In this document: positions 37,400 through 49,528 of the stretch, in pieces
How the letters are laid out: each line of letters starts with the position of its first letter
Position numbering within the stretch: position 1 is the stretch's first letter
The notes under the pieces: generated by a model
Told to the model about the DNA's origin: nothing
Databases searched by the model: none
Seen by the model: the letters and a program-made list of their open reading frames with translations, nothing else
NCBI GenBank assembly: GCA_018873245.2
Contig: JAEMBT020000003.1
Coordinates: 11,873,843-11,937,842 of the forward strand
DNA from: Archegozetes longisetosus
Taxonomy: Eukaryota; Arthropoda; Arachnida; Sarcoptiformes; Trhypochthoniidae
Direction: 5' to 3'
DNA length: 64,000 nt
Made by a program: the position numbers and the translations under genes

Positions 37400-39310
37400 G
37401 CTTTGTTACAACTTTCCTACTACATAGTTTATATGTTTATTTTTAATCCAGACAATTAGGAATCAAATTAAGTCACGTTTTACAAGTTGATCAAAAAGTA
37501 GTTATATTGAAGTTTAAAGCAAATTGTTGTTTTCATCCAAGTTAATTATCTTCAAAGTTCGAATAGCAACTCTTCTGACGCAAACTTATTTACATAATTC
37601 AGTAAGTCAATTTATTATTATAGAAATAATGCAAGTTTATTGCTTGTATTTGATCGGTGATGTAGAAACTAGATGTTCATTCATTTCTTTCTAATTATGA
37701 ATCAAAAAAGGTTTAAGATGATCCTTAAGGTCTAGAACCGCACCTGACCGCTAACCAAATAAACGAACCAGAGTGAGAATCGCCCGTGACAATTGAAACG
37801 CATCGCACAGCAGATACCTGCGGGTTAACCGAAAATTTGTTTTTAACACTATGGATACTATGAGTGATTATGGAATGACTTTTTTCGATGAAAAATTGAT
37901 TAATTAAATTTAATCATTATAATTTTTGAATCAACATCAGCTTAAATAATTTTGATTAAAGATCAGAATAAGTTGACTACAATTTATAAGCGTTGAGACT
38001 CAATCTTTAAAATATCAATAAGAATGAAGCATCACGTTTATTTCGATTAAGTATTTTTACTATAATGAAAATTTTGAATGTTGATCAAATGCAATGCAAG
38101 TGAACATAAGGCTCAACTCAATCAGTAATTTAGAGATGAACTAGATTAATTATGCATAGCGATCAGAAAATTGTTTATGTACAGCTTATTTTGTTGAAAT
38201 AAACTAATGTTTGATAAAGCTCGAGAATAGTGCGTAATTAGATTTTTGAGAGGAAAGTTATAAAATTGATAGAAACAATATTAGACAATAAAATATGCTT
38301 TACTTTGCGAATAATTCATTGATTAAAAAACTTGAAAACACATTAAAGTGACTAAGTTTAAGCATTTTAGTAACAGCATCAGAACCTCATACGCCAAAAA
38401 ATATGCCTTATTTGATAAGTGTTTGTGATAAAAGTTTTTGAACTATTATGCTATAGACAAATAAATTAAACTTTATTTTTGGCAATCCCCTCAATTTTGA
38501 TCAGGATGTATGACCTATAGTTCCGGATTTAAGCATATTTGAAGACAACTAGCTGTATATTTATTTAATACTAAACAGCACATATCTCAAATTTTGAAAT
38601 GTATTGCATACGTCATATAACTCACTAGTTTTTTAATACGAAGAAGTATCACGCGTCAGAGTGGTATTCAAGGCTAAGATATATGTTAGTGAGTAATGAA
38701 TCACACTCATACATAGAACTCCATGAAAGATGTTCTGCGGTTCCAAGTGGGTAAACCGCGGTTCCACCAACTAGAACCATATCGAACCTTGACCTTCGTC
38801 AAAACTGAAACTGAAACAATACGAACCACGGTTACCCGCGCCTATCTTCAAAATTTGACTCACTAAATAACTTTATGTGCAAAATAATTGCACATAAGCT
38901 TTTACAAAATAACTTATTGCATTGAAATAATTCATGAAATATCGCCTCAATGTTAATAACGTCATTAAAATAATATTGAATATCTGCTCAATCAAATGGC
39001 TCAGCAATCCTTGACTTTTTGTTTATTATGATCAGTTTTGAATAAATGTAGTTCTCTATTGGTATATGTTATCTCGTATGTCATTGAAACATCACGTTTA
39101 GCTTACTTTAAGCCAATTTTGCAGAAGAGCTATTTAAATATTGTCAAATCATTTCTATAACAATAATCTTTAAACTAATTACTTGAGAGCCTTTTCATTT
39201 TAGACTATTGGTTGAGACATATTTAAAACAAGTTTGTAATGAGATCCATGAGTTATTTTATCAATTAAATAAATATGTTTTGCAATCAGAGATAATTGGT
39301 TTGGAAACTA
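37400..39310. other. AT-rich spacer with two GC-rich repeat-like patches
   Basis: Patches at about 37730-37831 (CTAGAACCGCACC, CTGCGGGTTAACC) and 38735-38851 (CTGCGGTTCC, AACCGCGGTTCC, ACCACGGTTACCCGCGCC) share GGTTC/GAACC words and contrast with the AT-rich flanks. They look like remnants of a DNA-transposon-type repeat, but ends and target sites could not be fixed. Nothing else was recognised. Confidence 0.35.
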
Positions 39311-39318
39311 TTTGTATC

Positions 39319-39326
39319 ATATATAA
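39319..39326 (+). promoter_or_regulatory. TATA box of the Old Yellow Enzyme gene
   Basis: The sequence ATATATAAAG around this position lies about 75 bp upstream of the start codon at 39396. It is the best TATA-like match in the immediate upstream region. Confidence 0.5.
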
Positions 39327-39395
39327 AGTTCGCGTTCTGTTCAATTAGTTCAGAACAAGTTTGTAAACTCTATTAATTGAAAATTTAAATACAAT

Positions 39396-40847
39396 ATGGA
39401 AATAAAAAAGGACTCGACAGAATTCCTATTGTTCACACCACTGAAAATACGAGGCGTAACACTAAAAAATCGTATTTGTGTTTCTCCGATGTGCCAATAC
39501 TCATGTGAAGATGGGTTTGTTAATGATTGGCATTTAGTGCATTTGGGCGCCAGAGCTATAGGAGGAGCCGGAATGGTTGTGGTCGAGGCATCTGCCGTTG
39601 AGGCCAGAGGAAGGATCAGTCCCCACTGCCCAGGACTCTGGAAAGATGAACAAATAGACTCGATGGCCAGAATCGTAAAATTCTTGAACTCTCAGGGCTC
39701 GGTAGCAGCCATTCAATTGGCGCACGCGGGTAGAAAAGCTAGTACTCTTCCACCGTGGATCGGACGCAATTCAATACCTGATGAAGAGGGTGGTTGGCAG
39801 ACAATAGCTCCGAGTCCTATTGCATTCGGCAACGGAAATATAAGAGTACCCAAAGAAGCGACTGTTGACGACATAAATGATGTCAAAAATGCATTTGTTT
39901 TGGCGACAAAGCGTGCACTCAAAGCAGGTTTTCAGGTAAATGTCATTCAAGTTGAGTCAAACATAGTTAAGCTCGTCCTACGCTTTGCGAAACTTTTATT
40001 TCTTGAAAACCTTCTTTTCTATTCGTTCTAATCTTATAAAGATCAATAGCTTCGAGCTAAACATAATAAAAATGAATTGAAGAAAGCTTCACTAAAAGCA
40101 AGACTTGAATTGCTTTCTTCACTAAGTTTTACTTTTTCAATTTTATATAGTTAGTAAAATGATGCATAAACGCATACATTAATTAATTATTATTGAATCG
40201 TCACTTGTTTGAAGGTAATTGAACTACACTTCGCTCATGGATACCTTGTTAGTACATTCTTGTCCCCAGCTACTAATAAAAGAACCGACAAATACGGCGG
40301 TAGTTTTGAAAATCGGATACGATTGGCATTAGAGATAGTAGAAGAGGTTCGCAAAGTGTTGCCCGAAGATTTTGTACTAGGGGTTCGAATATCATTTACC
40401 GATTATGTTGAGAATGGGTGGGATTTAAAACAATCTATAGAATTAGCGAAACGACTTAAGAAATTAGGCATAGATTTTGTTGATTGTAGTTCTGGAGGAG
40501 TCAGTTCTTCAGTTGTATATCACGCCTCTATGAATAATGTCGACCAAATTCCAGCCGCAGAGGCCATACAAAGAGAAGCCGGTATAGCGACGGCTGCTGT
40601 CGGCAAAATTGTTGATCCGTTCTGGGCTGAAGAGATTCTACAGAAAGAAAAGGCCACTCTTATCATGATTGGTCGCGCATTTCTTGACGATCCGAACTGG
40701 CCAATGCATGCAGCCTTTGAGTTAGGCGCTGATCAACAGTTCAAGCTTCCAAATCAATACGTTTGGGCTATCGGCGCGAACACTGGTGGAAAGTGGAGAC
40801 AAACTATACTTAAAGATAGGAATAACAATTGTAAAACTAAATCATAA
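39396..40847 (+). CDS. class III Old Yellow Enzyme (YqjM-like ene-reductase)
   Basis: Exons 39396..39935 and 40215..40847, joined in phase 0, encode 390 residues. This is a flavin-dependent NAD(P)H oxidoreductase of the YqjM/xenobiotic reductase type, which reduces activated C=C bonds. Visible landmarks are the SPMCQYS motif with the redox-sensing Cys33 and Tyr35, QLAHAGRKAS, the substrate-binding pair H185/H188 in ELHFAHGYL, FLSPATNKRTDKYGG with the FMN-proximal region, and GRAFLDDPNW near the end. YqjM has about 338 residues; the extra length here is mainly C-terminal. Class III enzymes are mostly bacterial and fungal, so a transfer origin is possible, but the 279-bp intron shows that the gene is resident. 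There is no signal peptide; cytosolic action is expected. Confidence 0.9.
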
Positions 40848-40939
40848 ATAAATTAAGTTTTAAATATTTGCATTGAAGTTCACACAAATAAAAGTATTTT
40901 CAAAAATTATAAATAAATAAATTGCAAATTGATTAGTTT

Positions 40940-42470
40940 TTAATTTTCAAGAAGTCGGCTTACATCAAGTTTATTTGATCTCTTTATAGATAATCTATTT
41001 CTAATTTTTTCTAATTTAAGCATTTCTTCCTTTGCTATCATTTCTGGTGTTTTAATGAAACTCTGGGGAACATTCCTGTGAATGGCTTCCGGCCATTTCA
41101 AGCCATCCTTAATATCGTTTAGAATACTTAGAACATTGCTTAACCTTAATATTTTCGAAGGCCCAGAGTTCCATAAGACATGCTTGTCAAATGGCATTTT
41201 TCTGACCTCAATATTCTCTTGTTTTGCCTTAATTGTCACTATAGGTTGGGATTGACTTTTCTCATTAATAGCACCTAAAATATAGACACAGTTGTGGTCG
41301 AAATCTAGTGACTTTTCTGCTTTGGATGATATATAAACTAATTTAGTTTTGTCTTCAAATAGATCTAAATATGACTTATGTGTACAATTGACATAAAAAT
41401 GTGAAGTTTTAACCATTGGTAACTTTTTCTCAATTGTTTGCCAAATAAGGCTATTATAGTCAATATTACAAAAATGTAAGTTAAAAGGTTCTGAAAATCT
41501 ATATCTATTAAAAGTATAACAGTCATTGATTTGAGCTACTATTAAATTACAATCTTTTTGAGAGAGTTGCTTTTGGAATGAAAAGTCAAAGACTATGTTT
41601 TGACCAAATAGTGATGCACCTCGTAAGCGATGCATTGCGTAATGTCTTAGATTTTGTTTTGATATTCTTGTGAACATTGAGTTATGCCATAAACCTAATA
41701 AAATAGAACATTATTAAAGACTGATAATCATTATAGTTAATGTAAACAAGCTTTAACTTAAAAATAAACTTTAGGTATTTGTATTGACTGACAGCTGCGT
41801 AAAAGAGAAACTAATGAAATACTAGTTAAAGTAACAATCAGTCATAACATTGAAGTTGAAAAAGGAGGTAAGGCATTCAATGCTTGTGAAACAGATAACA
41901 AACACAATTAATAGAAAATGAATGAGGAATCATTTAAAAAAAACATTAAATAATTAAATCTAAATGAAGACTAATATGAATACCATAAACAAGTTGTCCA
42001 TCATTATCTAAAAGTCCAGACCTGCCGATGTTTTGATGGCTCCATTTCTCGCTTAATTGGGCCTGTTTCAACTTCTTATCTATTGATCTCTTTTTCTTGT
42101 ACAATAATTTAGTCATTTCTTTCTTAAACAGATAATTGAGATATCTATTTCTAGACATATAAGTGTCTAATGACAGCAATTGCTTCATATCATCTGTGGT
42201 TAAGGTTGAGGGTACTTCGAGTGACGAATACTTCGTGTGTTCGTATTGCGATAAAATTAATTCGATTTCATTTGATTGTTTCTCATTTTGAGCCAAACTT
42301 TCGAATTTTTGTCGAGTCAAGTCTTCGAATATTCTGTCGCTTTTGAGCACTTGTTCGTCGTAATTGTCATCAATTGTAGTGATCGAACGCATTGATGTGA
42401 GTTTATGTCTTAATGATGAGACACAAAGTCGTGATAAACAAAGTTTATTAAAATTTATTAAATGCATCAT
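40940..42470 (-). CDS. TRMT10C: TRMT10C/MRPP1-like mitochondrial tRNA methyltransferase
   Basis: Exons 41984..42470 and 40940..41694 (complement) encode 413 residues; the 289-bp intron splits a Gly codon and restores LVYGLWHNSMFTRISKQNLR. The N terminus (MMHLINFNKLCLSRLCVSSL) is basic and lacks acids, like a mitochondrial presequence. A charged helical region follows, then the SPOUT methyltransferase domain of the TRM10 family: GQNIVFDFSF, KLVYISSKAEKSLDF, NCVYILGAINEK, KAKQENIEVRKMPFDKHVLW and LSNVLSILNDIKDGLKWPEA. In animals the mitochondrial member is a subunit of RNase P and methylates position 9 of mitochondrial tRNAs. The WPEAIHRNVP ending fits the family. It is convergent with the OYE gene, 92 bp apart. 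Confidence 0.85.
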
Positions 42471-42479
42471 CTACTTTAT

Positions 42480-44090
42480 ATTTTTGGTTAACTTTTCTTA
42501 TTTGACCAAATGCTTGTTTATATTGAATTTTATTTCGTGCATCTATTTTGTGAGACAAACAAAAACAACGTTACGATTAATTGACAAAACTTTTCAGACC
42601 CTAGAAGCTCAAACATTTTTAGGGCACAATTGGTTTCATAAGAAAAATTGTTCATTTATTTATAGTATCTAATCATCTTGACAGTTAATCCATTTTTGAA
42701 AAATGATTTCAAATTGAGAATATTCTGACAATTATGATTTGTTTGAATTAAGAAGGAACTTCGGCCCATTAAACGGTCAATAACTAATTGAAGGCACAAT
42801 AAACATATATTTTAAAGATTCTACCCTACATATTAGATTTTGATATTAAAGTAGTATTCTGAATGTCAAACAAAATATATTTGCAATGTTTGTCACAAAT
42901 TTAGGGTATGTCTATCTGTAAAACTAATAGTTTATTAAGAGTTCACTAATAAGGCATCTTACATATTGTATGTATATTTAAGGTAAAAAATTATTAATTA
43001 ATTACAATTTGCATTAATGGATTTTTAGAAAATTTTATAAAGCATATGACTGATACTCAAGTAATGTATTTTTTACAGTTATAATTCCTCTGATAACCTT
43101 AGTATACGAAACTTCATCAAATATGCAATCGTCTCATATAGCTTACAATTGATATGAGTACATAATTGAAAAGTTTCTAAATGTCCAAATTGTGAAGGTT
43201 TTCCTTTGTATACAATCCATAAGTTAGAAGTATTTGCATAATAGACATATGTACCCTCAAAATAAATTAGGTAAAAAGATTAAAATCATTATTGATGTAG
43301 CAGAATTAAGAAATCGAAATACACTTGAGTATATATGATTAATGTGAAACATTTCTCTTGTGAATCTAAATCAATCATTTACTCTGATATTAGATAGTTA
43401 GACTTTGAAATTTGTGAATTATTTCGCAGGTCAGCAAAGCGTCATTGAAAATAAGTATCTGTTGATGACTGAATAAGAAACAAGATTAGTTTCTATTGGG
43501 TCAGCTCAATAGAATTACTGAGAACTTACTGTTAGTTATATTATTGATTCGCCAATGAAGGACTCTCAATGAAGAATAAGTTAATAAACTCAATAACTAA
43601 TGGCAAAAGCTATATAACTTTCAATAAATCCGACAGCACATAATCGTGTCCATCAAACCAATCTTATGCCAGTTTTTATGTACCGTATGTCACGTACGAT
43701 ATCAATCAAAACTGTGATGATTAATCTATTTGTGGACCTGTGGCTCTACTATTGAAATATTTGAAAGTAAAAATAAATTCATTCAAAGCAAGTTCTCATG
43801 TTTTCACCTTTAAAAAATTTTCTATTGGTAAGCATTTTCTTGAAATTATTCAATTTTCATAACTTTTGAATAAGTTTGATTCTTATTTTTGTATTTAATT
43901 TGAAATTTACAATTCAACCAAATAAGCTATACGGAAAATTATTATCGTTTAAGAATAAAAATATTCAAATTTATTTGTTTCTAACTTACTATGCGTTAAC
44001 TCTAAAAAAGTTAGTAGACTTTACCTGATTTATTGTTCTTGTGCCTAAGGATATTTTTCTTGCCGCTCATATGATGAAATATCTGACATT
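42480..44090. other. AT-rich intergenic sequence
   Basis: This is upstream of the TRMT10C-like gene; no gene or repeat was recognised. Missing 5' exons of the IR at 44530 could lie here but were not identified. Confidence 0.4.
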
Positions 44091-44097
44091 AAGTACT

Positions 44098-44526
44098 ATC
44101 GGCCAAAAAAGTATATGTCAAATAAAACTTTTTCGCGTCTCATATACTCAGGGATCACTTTAATATCTACGTAATCAACATTTTGAAAGCGTTTATAAGC
44201 TTTAGTTTAGGTCTGACTTATGGCAAAACAAAATGAACTTTTGCATTAACCGTTTTACTGATAAAGAGTTCATAAATTTTTTGCATTAAACTTCTCTCAA
44301 TTATTTATAAGATGAATTTAAGTTACTTATGTTAGAGTTCGATACAAATTATAACACTTAAAGAGATTTAAAGATAAGTTTCACATTTCATGACTCACAT
44401 TAGAAATTATATTCATTAAAATAATATGACAAAATTATTTACTCAATCTTTCTCTTATTTGCTTTAATTCTGATTGGCTTCTACAGTTTTTTAAGCGCAC
44501 ATTTTGACATATACTTTTTGGCCGAT
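44098..44526. repeat. MITE with 25-bp inverted ends
   Basis: The left end ATCGGCCAAAAAAGTATATG and the right end CATATACTTTTTGGCCGAT are inverted, enclosing 429 bp with no coding capacity. The target-site duplication is unclear. It abuts the first recognisable IR coding sequence at about 44530. Confidence 0.7.
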
Positions 44527-44529
44527 GGT

Positions 44530-46046
44530 ACATGAAACGTTTCGATTTTCAAGTTTTTTTTATGAATGTTTATGTTGTTGATAATATCGCTTACTGTGTT
44601 GATAAACGAATCTCTGATGCAATTTTTCTCTACTTTTGTAAATATTCAACAGTCATGCTTTCGAGGCCATATTCACAGAGCACCAATTTGCCAAAATGTT
44701 TTCATCAAAGATGTTTAGTTGGATTCTGGCTCATCGGAGCTATAGTTCAGTTGAGAGCCATCAATGACATTTTGTCGACACTCATGGTTAAGAAAATATT
44801 GACTCGAAAAATTGATTCGGAAAATAGTGAAGTTGTAACTAAACTCTTTGAAATAGAAAATACAGTTTCGTATAGATTTACTATGAGCACGAACACTTCG
44901 ATGGCTAAGTCTTTTATATAATAAGATGCGAGTCATAAAACTTGCTGATATTTTCAATAATAGCTTACACTGAAAGTATATCAAGTGTTTATCGGGTTTG
45001 AATTTCGGACTAAATTTTTATTAAAGTACTTGTCTTCACATACCTTACGAACATAATCTTAGTTGCGAATGCAGTGACCACAAATAAACACCTGAAGGAT
45101 ACTAGTTTTGCGTATAAAATATGATGAAATATACAAAACTTGTTTCAAACTTTTATTGGGGAAAATTCTAATTACCGATAACTAATTAAGTAAATTAAAG
45201 TACATCTCTATATATAGTACAATTTAATATAAATTTTAAACAAATATTTATATAAACTTCATTTTAATTATATATAGTGAACTTGATATGGGTGAAAAAA
45301 ATTATTTAAACAATTTTTATCGCAATGAGAACAATAAAAAGTTTTTCATTTTCAGAATCATAACTTTTGTTGCATAAAGTTAAATTTTTCATATATTCGT
45401 ATAATTTAATAGCAATTGTCATTTCTGTTGAATTTGGTTTTATGCTATCAATGTATAAATTAACGTTAAAATATTCTATTAATAGTTTTAAAATGTTTGA
45501 TATGTTAGCAAACATATTTGTTTATATTTAAAATTCATATCAAATTGTACTATATATAGAGACGTACTTTAATTTACTTAATTAGTTGTCGGTAATTAAA
45601 ATTTTTTCCAATAAAAGTTTGAAACAAGTTTTGTATATTTCATCATATTTCATACGCAAAACCAGCATATTTCGGGTGCTTATTTGTGGTCACTCGGGGC
45701 GTATTCGCAACTAAGATTATGTTCGTCAAGTATGTGAAGACAAGTACTTTAATAAAAATTTAGTCCGAAATTCAAACCCGATAATCGCTTGAGATACTTC
45801 CAGCGTTAGATGTTGATGAATAATATAAATATCTCACTTTTCAGTATTAACAAAAGAAGTGCATCCATCTTTCATGGAAATTTTAAGCATTATTTGATAA
45901 CATTTGACAAGAAAAGATTTGATGACGAAGGAATTAAAGACGGGCCTGGTTATCATATTTCTAGAAAATATTTTACTGTTTATCTTTATTTGATAATATT
46001 TTCTAAAAATACCTATCCATTTTTAATGAGAGGATTCAACAAATTG
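44530..46046 (+). pseudogene. second ionotropic receptor, fragmentary
   Basis: Two coding blocks are visible. The first, 44532-44921, reads like an iGluR pore and second helix: CKYSTVMLSRPYSQSTNLPK, FWLIGAIVQLRAINDILSTL, then a linker, and it ends at a stop. The second starts after CTCACTTTTCAG at about 45834 and reads NKRSASIFHGNFKHYLITFD, RFDDEGIKDGPGYHISRKYF and PFLMRGFNKL to a GTAAGT donor at 46046, typical of the S2 half. An 838-bp foldback element separates them. The start, S1 half and last helix were not found, and the first block ends at a stop with no donor, so this is probably a remnant. Confidence 0.55.
44968..45805. mobile_element. foldback DNA element, TTA target site
   Basis: Arms of about 260 bp (44968-45225 and 45545-45805) are inverted copies, e.g. 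GTACAATTT at the inner left and AAATTGTAC at the inner right, and CACTGAAAGTAT versus CGCTGGAAGTAT (reverse complement) at the tips. TTA lies outside both ends (44965-44967 and 45806-45808), which fits the 3-bp TWA sites of PIF/Harbinger elements. The middle 310 bp carries no recognisable protein. It sits between two IR coding blocks. Confidence 0.8.
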
Positions 46047-46049
46047 TAA

Positions 46050-47372
46050 GTTTCAAAACATTTTGAATAACATTTTTATTATCTAGTAATTTTCGTAAAT
46101 AGAGAAATGAACAAGATATAAACAATCTTTTCTTTATTACTTTTAAGCGAAATTTCATCTCCTTTTTAAATGACTCTAGTATAGCATTAACAGAGATAAC
46201 AGAGTATTTTTGAACAATAGATCAAAGAGAGTATCGGATATAAAGGTTTTGGTGAAGGTCTCGAGTGAATGGGTGAACTTTGACGTATACGAATACGAAG
46301 AATGATCTCGTTATACAGTAATTTCGGTGAAATTTTTTATTTAATTTTAGTTAATTAGAATTTCGTTTTCAGTTGCAGTCTTAATATTGATAAAGATTTT
46401 TACAAGTATTTTAAGTATGATGAAAAATTAGATAAAATCAATTTGTTCATGTTTTGATTATCTGATAAATAAGTCAATAAACCAACTGACTTATAATTAA
46501 CTCTTTATAGATAGTTGCAATAATTAGATACTTCTAGTTATCTCAAAGTGTCATAAGTTACCCCTAAACACATTATTGAATTCTATTTATAGATACGGGC
46601 ATAAGAATAACGCCAATTACGTAGAAAAGAATATAAAGTTCAATTAGTTCATAGTTAAGTAATGATCATATTTAAAATTTCCTTTTTAAAACTTGGAAGC
46701 TAGAACTATAATCAGTCTGACAAGTTTACAATCTGGTTTCGAAGTAATAGTTTGATTTCCTGTTATCATTTAATCACTCAAGTTTACTGTTATAAATAGT
46801 TTGATTTTCTTTTTATATTTAAGTATTCTTATTTCAAGACAGTCTTGAACAATATTAAAATAGGATAAGAAATACCCTTTAACAAAAATATAAAAAAATT
46901 TCAACTAAATCACAGTTTGTGTTAAATTGTTAGTGTATTGATAACTTATAGAAAAACTTGCAAAATAAACTTATTTTAATTGCAAAACATCTTAATTCAG
47001 AAAATTTAAGATGTTGTACCGCAAATTTTTGTTTTCATATTAAAAAGCATGATTTTATCAGAAGTCTTAAAACTCAGTAAGCTTCAATCATTTGATTTAT
47101 AGATAGATAAACGTAGGTTTAAAGATAGTTGCCAGTAAAGAAGTTAATTGTGCGTGTAAAAAGTAATTAGGATCAAGATTATTCACCATCATTACTTTCA
47201 CAATCAATTAGTTTTTTATGGCAAGAATCATAATGAAATTATTAGACTGAAAATATATTGAGTAAGAATAGTACAAAAAGTTATTTCAAAGTTTTCTTTT
47301 CGCAAAATTTAATCATCTTTTAAAAGTTTTTATTTAGTAAATTAGTTCTAGCTCAAGCTTTGTCTTTAAAAA
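46050..47372. other. AT-rich intergenic sequence
   Basis: No gene was recognised with confidence. A last IR exon would be expected near 46100-46320, but only an ambiguous fragment (a VSSEWVNF-like reading) is present. Confidence 0.35.
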
Positions 47373-49528
47373 ATGTTTATTTTATGTTACTTATTATCGT
47401 TATTGATCACATTTTCTGATTGCTATAATCATAATACTGTCGATGATATTAAGAGTAAGTTTTCTCAATCGAAACTATAAGCAAGAATTTAGTTAACTTT
47501 TCTGGGCAGTGAATACTCGTCAGTGCCTCAATCGTGTTTATAGGGAATGCATTCATCCACACGAGTTCAGCGAAGAAGAAATAGAGAACGCAAGGATTTA
47601 TTTACAAAATAGATTTTATTCAACTAGCCCATTGAGACCTGCCTGCAAGAAATTACATGTTAGAAAAGACATTAAATGCTTGACAAACAGCGAACTCTCA
47701 AATTTGATTTATGTGTTCAAACAACTCTATGAGAGTGCTGTTATGGATAAATTTTCTTTAATTCATAGCACTTATTGGGCCTCAACGCATAAGTTTTTCG
47801 AGGGCCTGACTTGGCACCGATGGCATATAAATGAATTGGAGAGAGAAATGAGAAAAATCAATCCAAGTGTTACTATGCCGTATTGGGTTAGTTATCAACG
47901 TCGTATTAATTTAAATCTTGGATTCAATAAAGTATATTATACTTTTGAATCATAGATCACTCAATTTTAAATTATTCTCTCGCGATATACATAATATTAG
48001 TATAATTGAAAAGTGCTGCGAGAGCTGTATTTGTTCAATGGGGAAAGCTACAATCATCATATTTAAGGATTTTAAGGATTATATATATATTGTATTTGAA
48101 GCTTCCGAATCAATTGCCATCGCAGAGAAAGCAACGATATACAAATGGAGGCATTTATTTCTAGCAATATAATACTTAAATAAAGCTGTCAACTGTTGGA
48201 TAGTTTATAAATTCATTTATTAATAACAGCAAAATCAACGATGACTTCCTCATAAAGTATCACTAATTTGAAATAAACATGTTTACAACTTTCCTTATCT
48301 TTAAAATATAGTTTTTGCATCACATTTGAATCCCACTAACATCAAAGAAATAAATTCGCAAAATGATGCCGCCATTTATATATGTTCGCTTCCCCTGCGA
48401 TGGCATTTGGTTCGGAAGTTTTAAATGCAATACATAATATAATCCATAAAAATGATGATTGTAGCTTTTCTTATTGAACACTCGCAACACTTTTGAATTA
48501 TGCTAATATATCGATTAACTTTAAGGAATATGTCAATGAATTCGCTGCACCAGAAAAAAGTATAATTTGGAAGTTTTTGGACACTCTGGAGATGAAGAGA
48601 ATGGCTATTGCATACCTGATGGTCCATTCGCTAATCAAAAAGTTAAATATCCTAAGGCTCATTGTGTGAGACGACAATGGAATCAAAACGCGACTATACC
48701 AATATGGGAACCACCGGAATGGTTGACTTCATTAACACAAGTATCAAAAACATGGGCAGAATTCACAACGCTAATAACCTCTACGGCGCACTTCAAAACA
48801 CATTTAGCTGTCGGAGGATTTTATGGAGATTTGAGCATCCCTTTTGCCGCGAATGAGTATGAAATCAGTGGTGATTTTTAAAATGTTCAAATTTAAAACA
48901 ATCACATTAAACTTTCTTTTATTTCAGTCCCTTATTCTACTTATTCAATTCGTATCAAGCAGACTACGCAGTTCTCAAATGGCAATTAAGTGATGATAGA
49001 AATTTAGTACCAGTCAGCTATAACGAGGGCTTTCGATTCGATTGGGAATCACATCGTTTACAAATAGCCAGTATTGACGATGTTTTGAATTTTTATAACT
49101 CGGCGACAATTAAAGAGTCATTTCAAGTTGGATTTGGAGAACTTTGTTATGTTCACGACCAGTTAATAAAAGCAATAAATGATATTATGAAAAATGTTAA
49201 GCTCAACCTACCAATTGCTGTTCATAGACTACAGAATTCATTACCTCAGACACTATTCGAAGCATATTATCCTAAGTTCGCGACAAATACCTCAACAGCT
49301 TTTGATTATATATTGCCAGAAGTAGGAGATTGTCCCTTAAATAATTGGTGCAGGTCAATGCCTATCGCTAATCCATTCAACTCAACCTCTAATGGAAGAA
49401 GACTTTTGGACGCTTTTAGATATAGAGCAAATTTTGATGCAACTCCTTTTGTATTTGAAGCCGAAAAGTCCTACTATAGGTTTATGGCTGATTTGCAGAC
49501 TTATGACTATTGTTCACCTTATGTTTAA
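47373..49528 (+). pseudogene. tyrosinase-like gene C, frameshifted, third CuB ligand lost
   Basis: Exons 47373..47454, 47510..47886, 48526..48856 and 48928..49528 follow the plan of the intact gene B. Exon 1 is a signal peptide (MFILCYLLSLLITFSDC). Exon 2 has an intact CuA site (LIHS, THKF, TWHRWHI). Exon 3 has the first two CuB histidines (AHFKTHLAVGG). The exon 3/4 join restores NDPLFYLFN, so the third CuB histidine is Asn. Compared with gene B, seven bases are missing in exon 3 near 48570 (IWNSNYFGHAG in B; IW then VFGHSG here), shifting the frame. The rest is open and well kept to YDYCSPYV and a stop. It is either a young pseudogene or carries a sequence error at that point; the Asn change is independent of the shift. 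Confidence 0.75.
47994..48509. repeat. MITE in intron 2 of tyrosinase-like gene C
   Basis: Arms of about 160 bp (47994-48160 and 48355-48509) are inverted copies: AAAGTGCTGCGAG versus CTCGCAACACTTT, and AAGCTACAATCATCAT versus ATGATGATTGTAGCTT. It has no protein. The element ends 17 bp before the exon 3 start at 48526. Confidence 0.75.

Noticed and set aside
45306-46049. Continuous reading of the IR block from the ATG at 45810
   Set aside because: That ATG lies next to the foldback element's target site; a consensus acceptor at about 45833 marks the real exon start.
48567-48881. Independent gene beginning within exon 3 of tyrosinase-like gene C
   Set aside because: The frame lacks an ATG, matches exon 3 of gene B throughout, and begins exactly where the 7-base gap shifts the frame.
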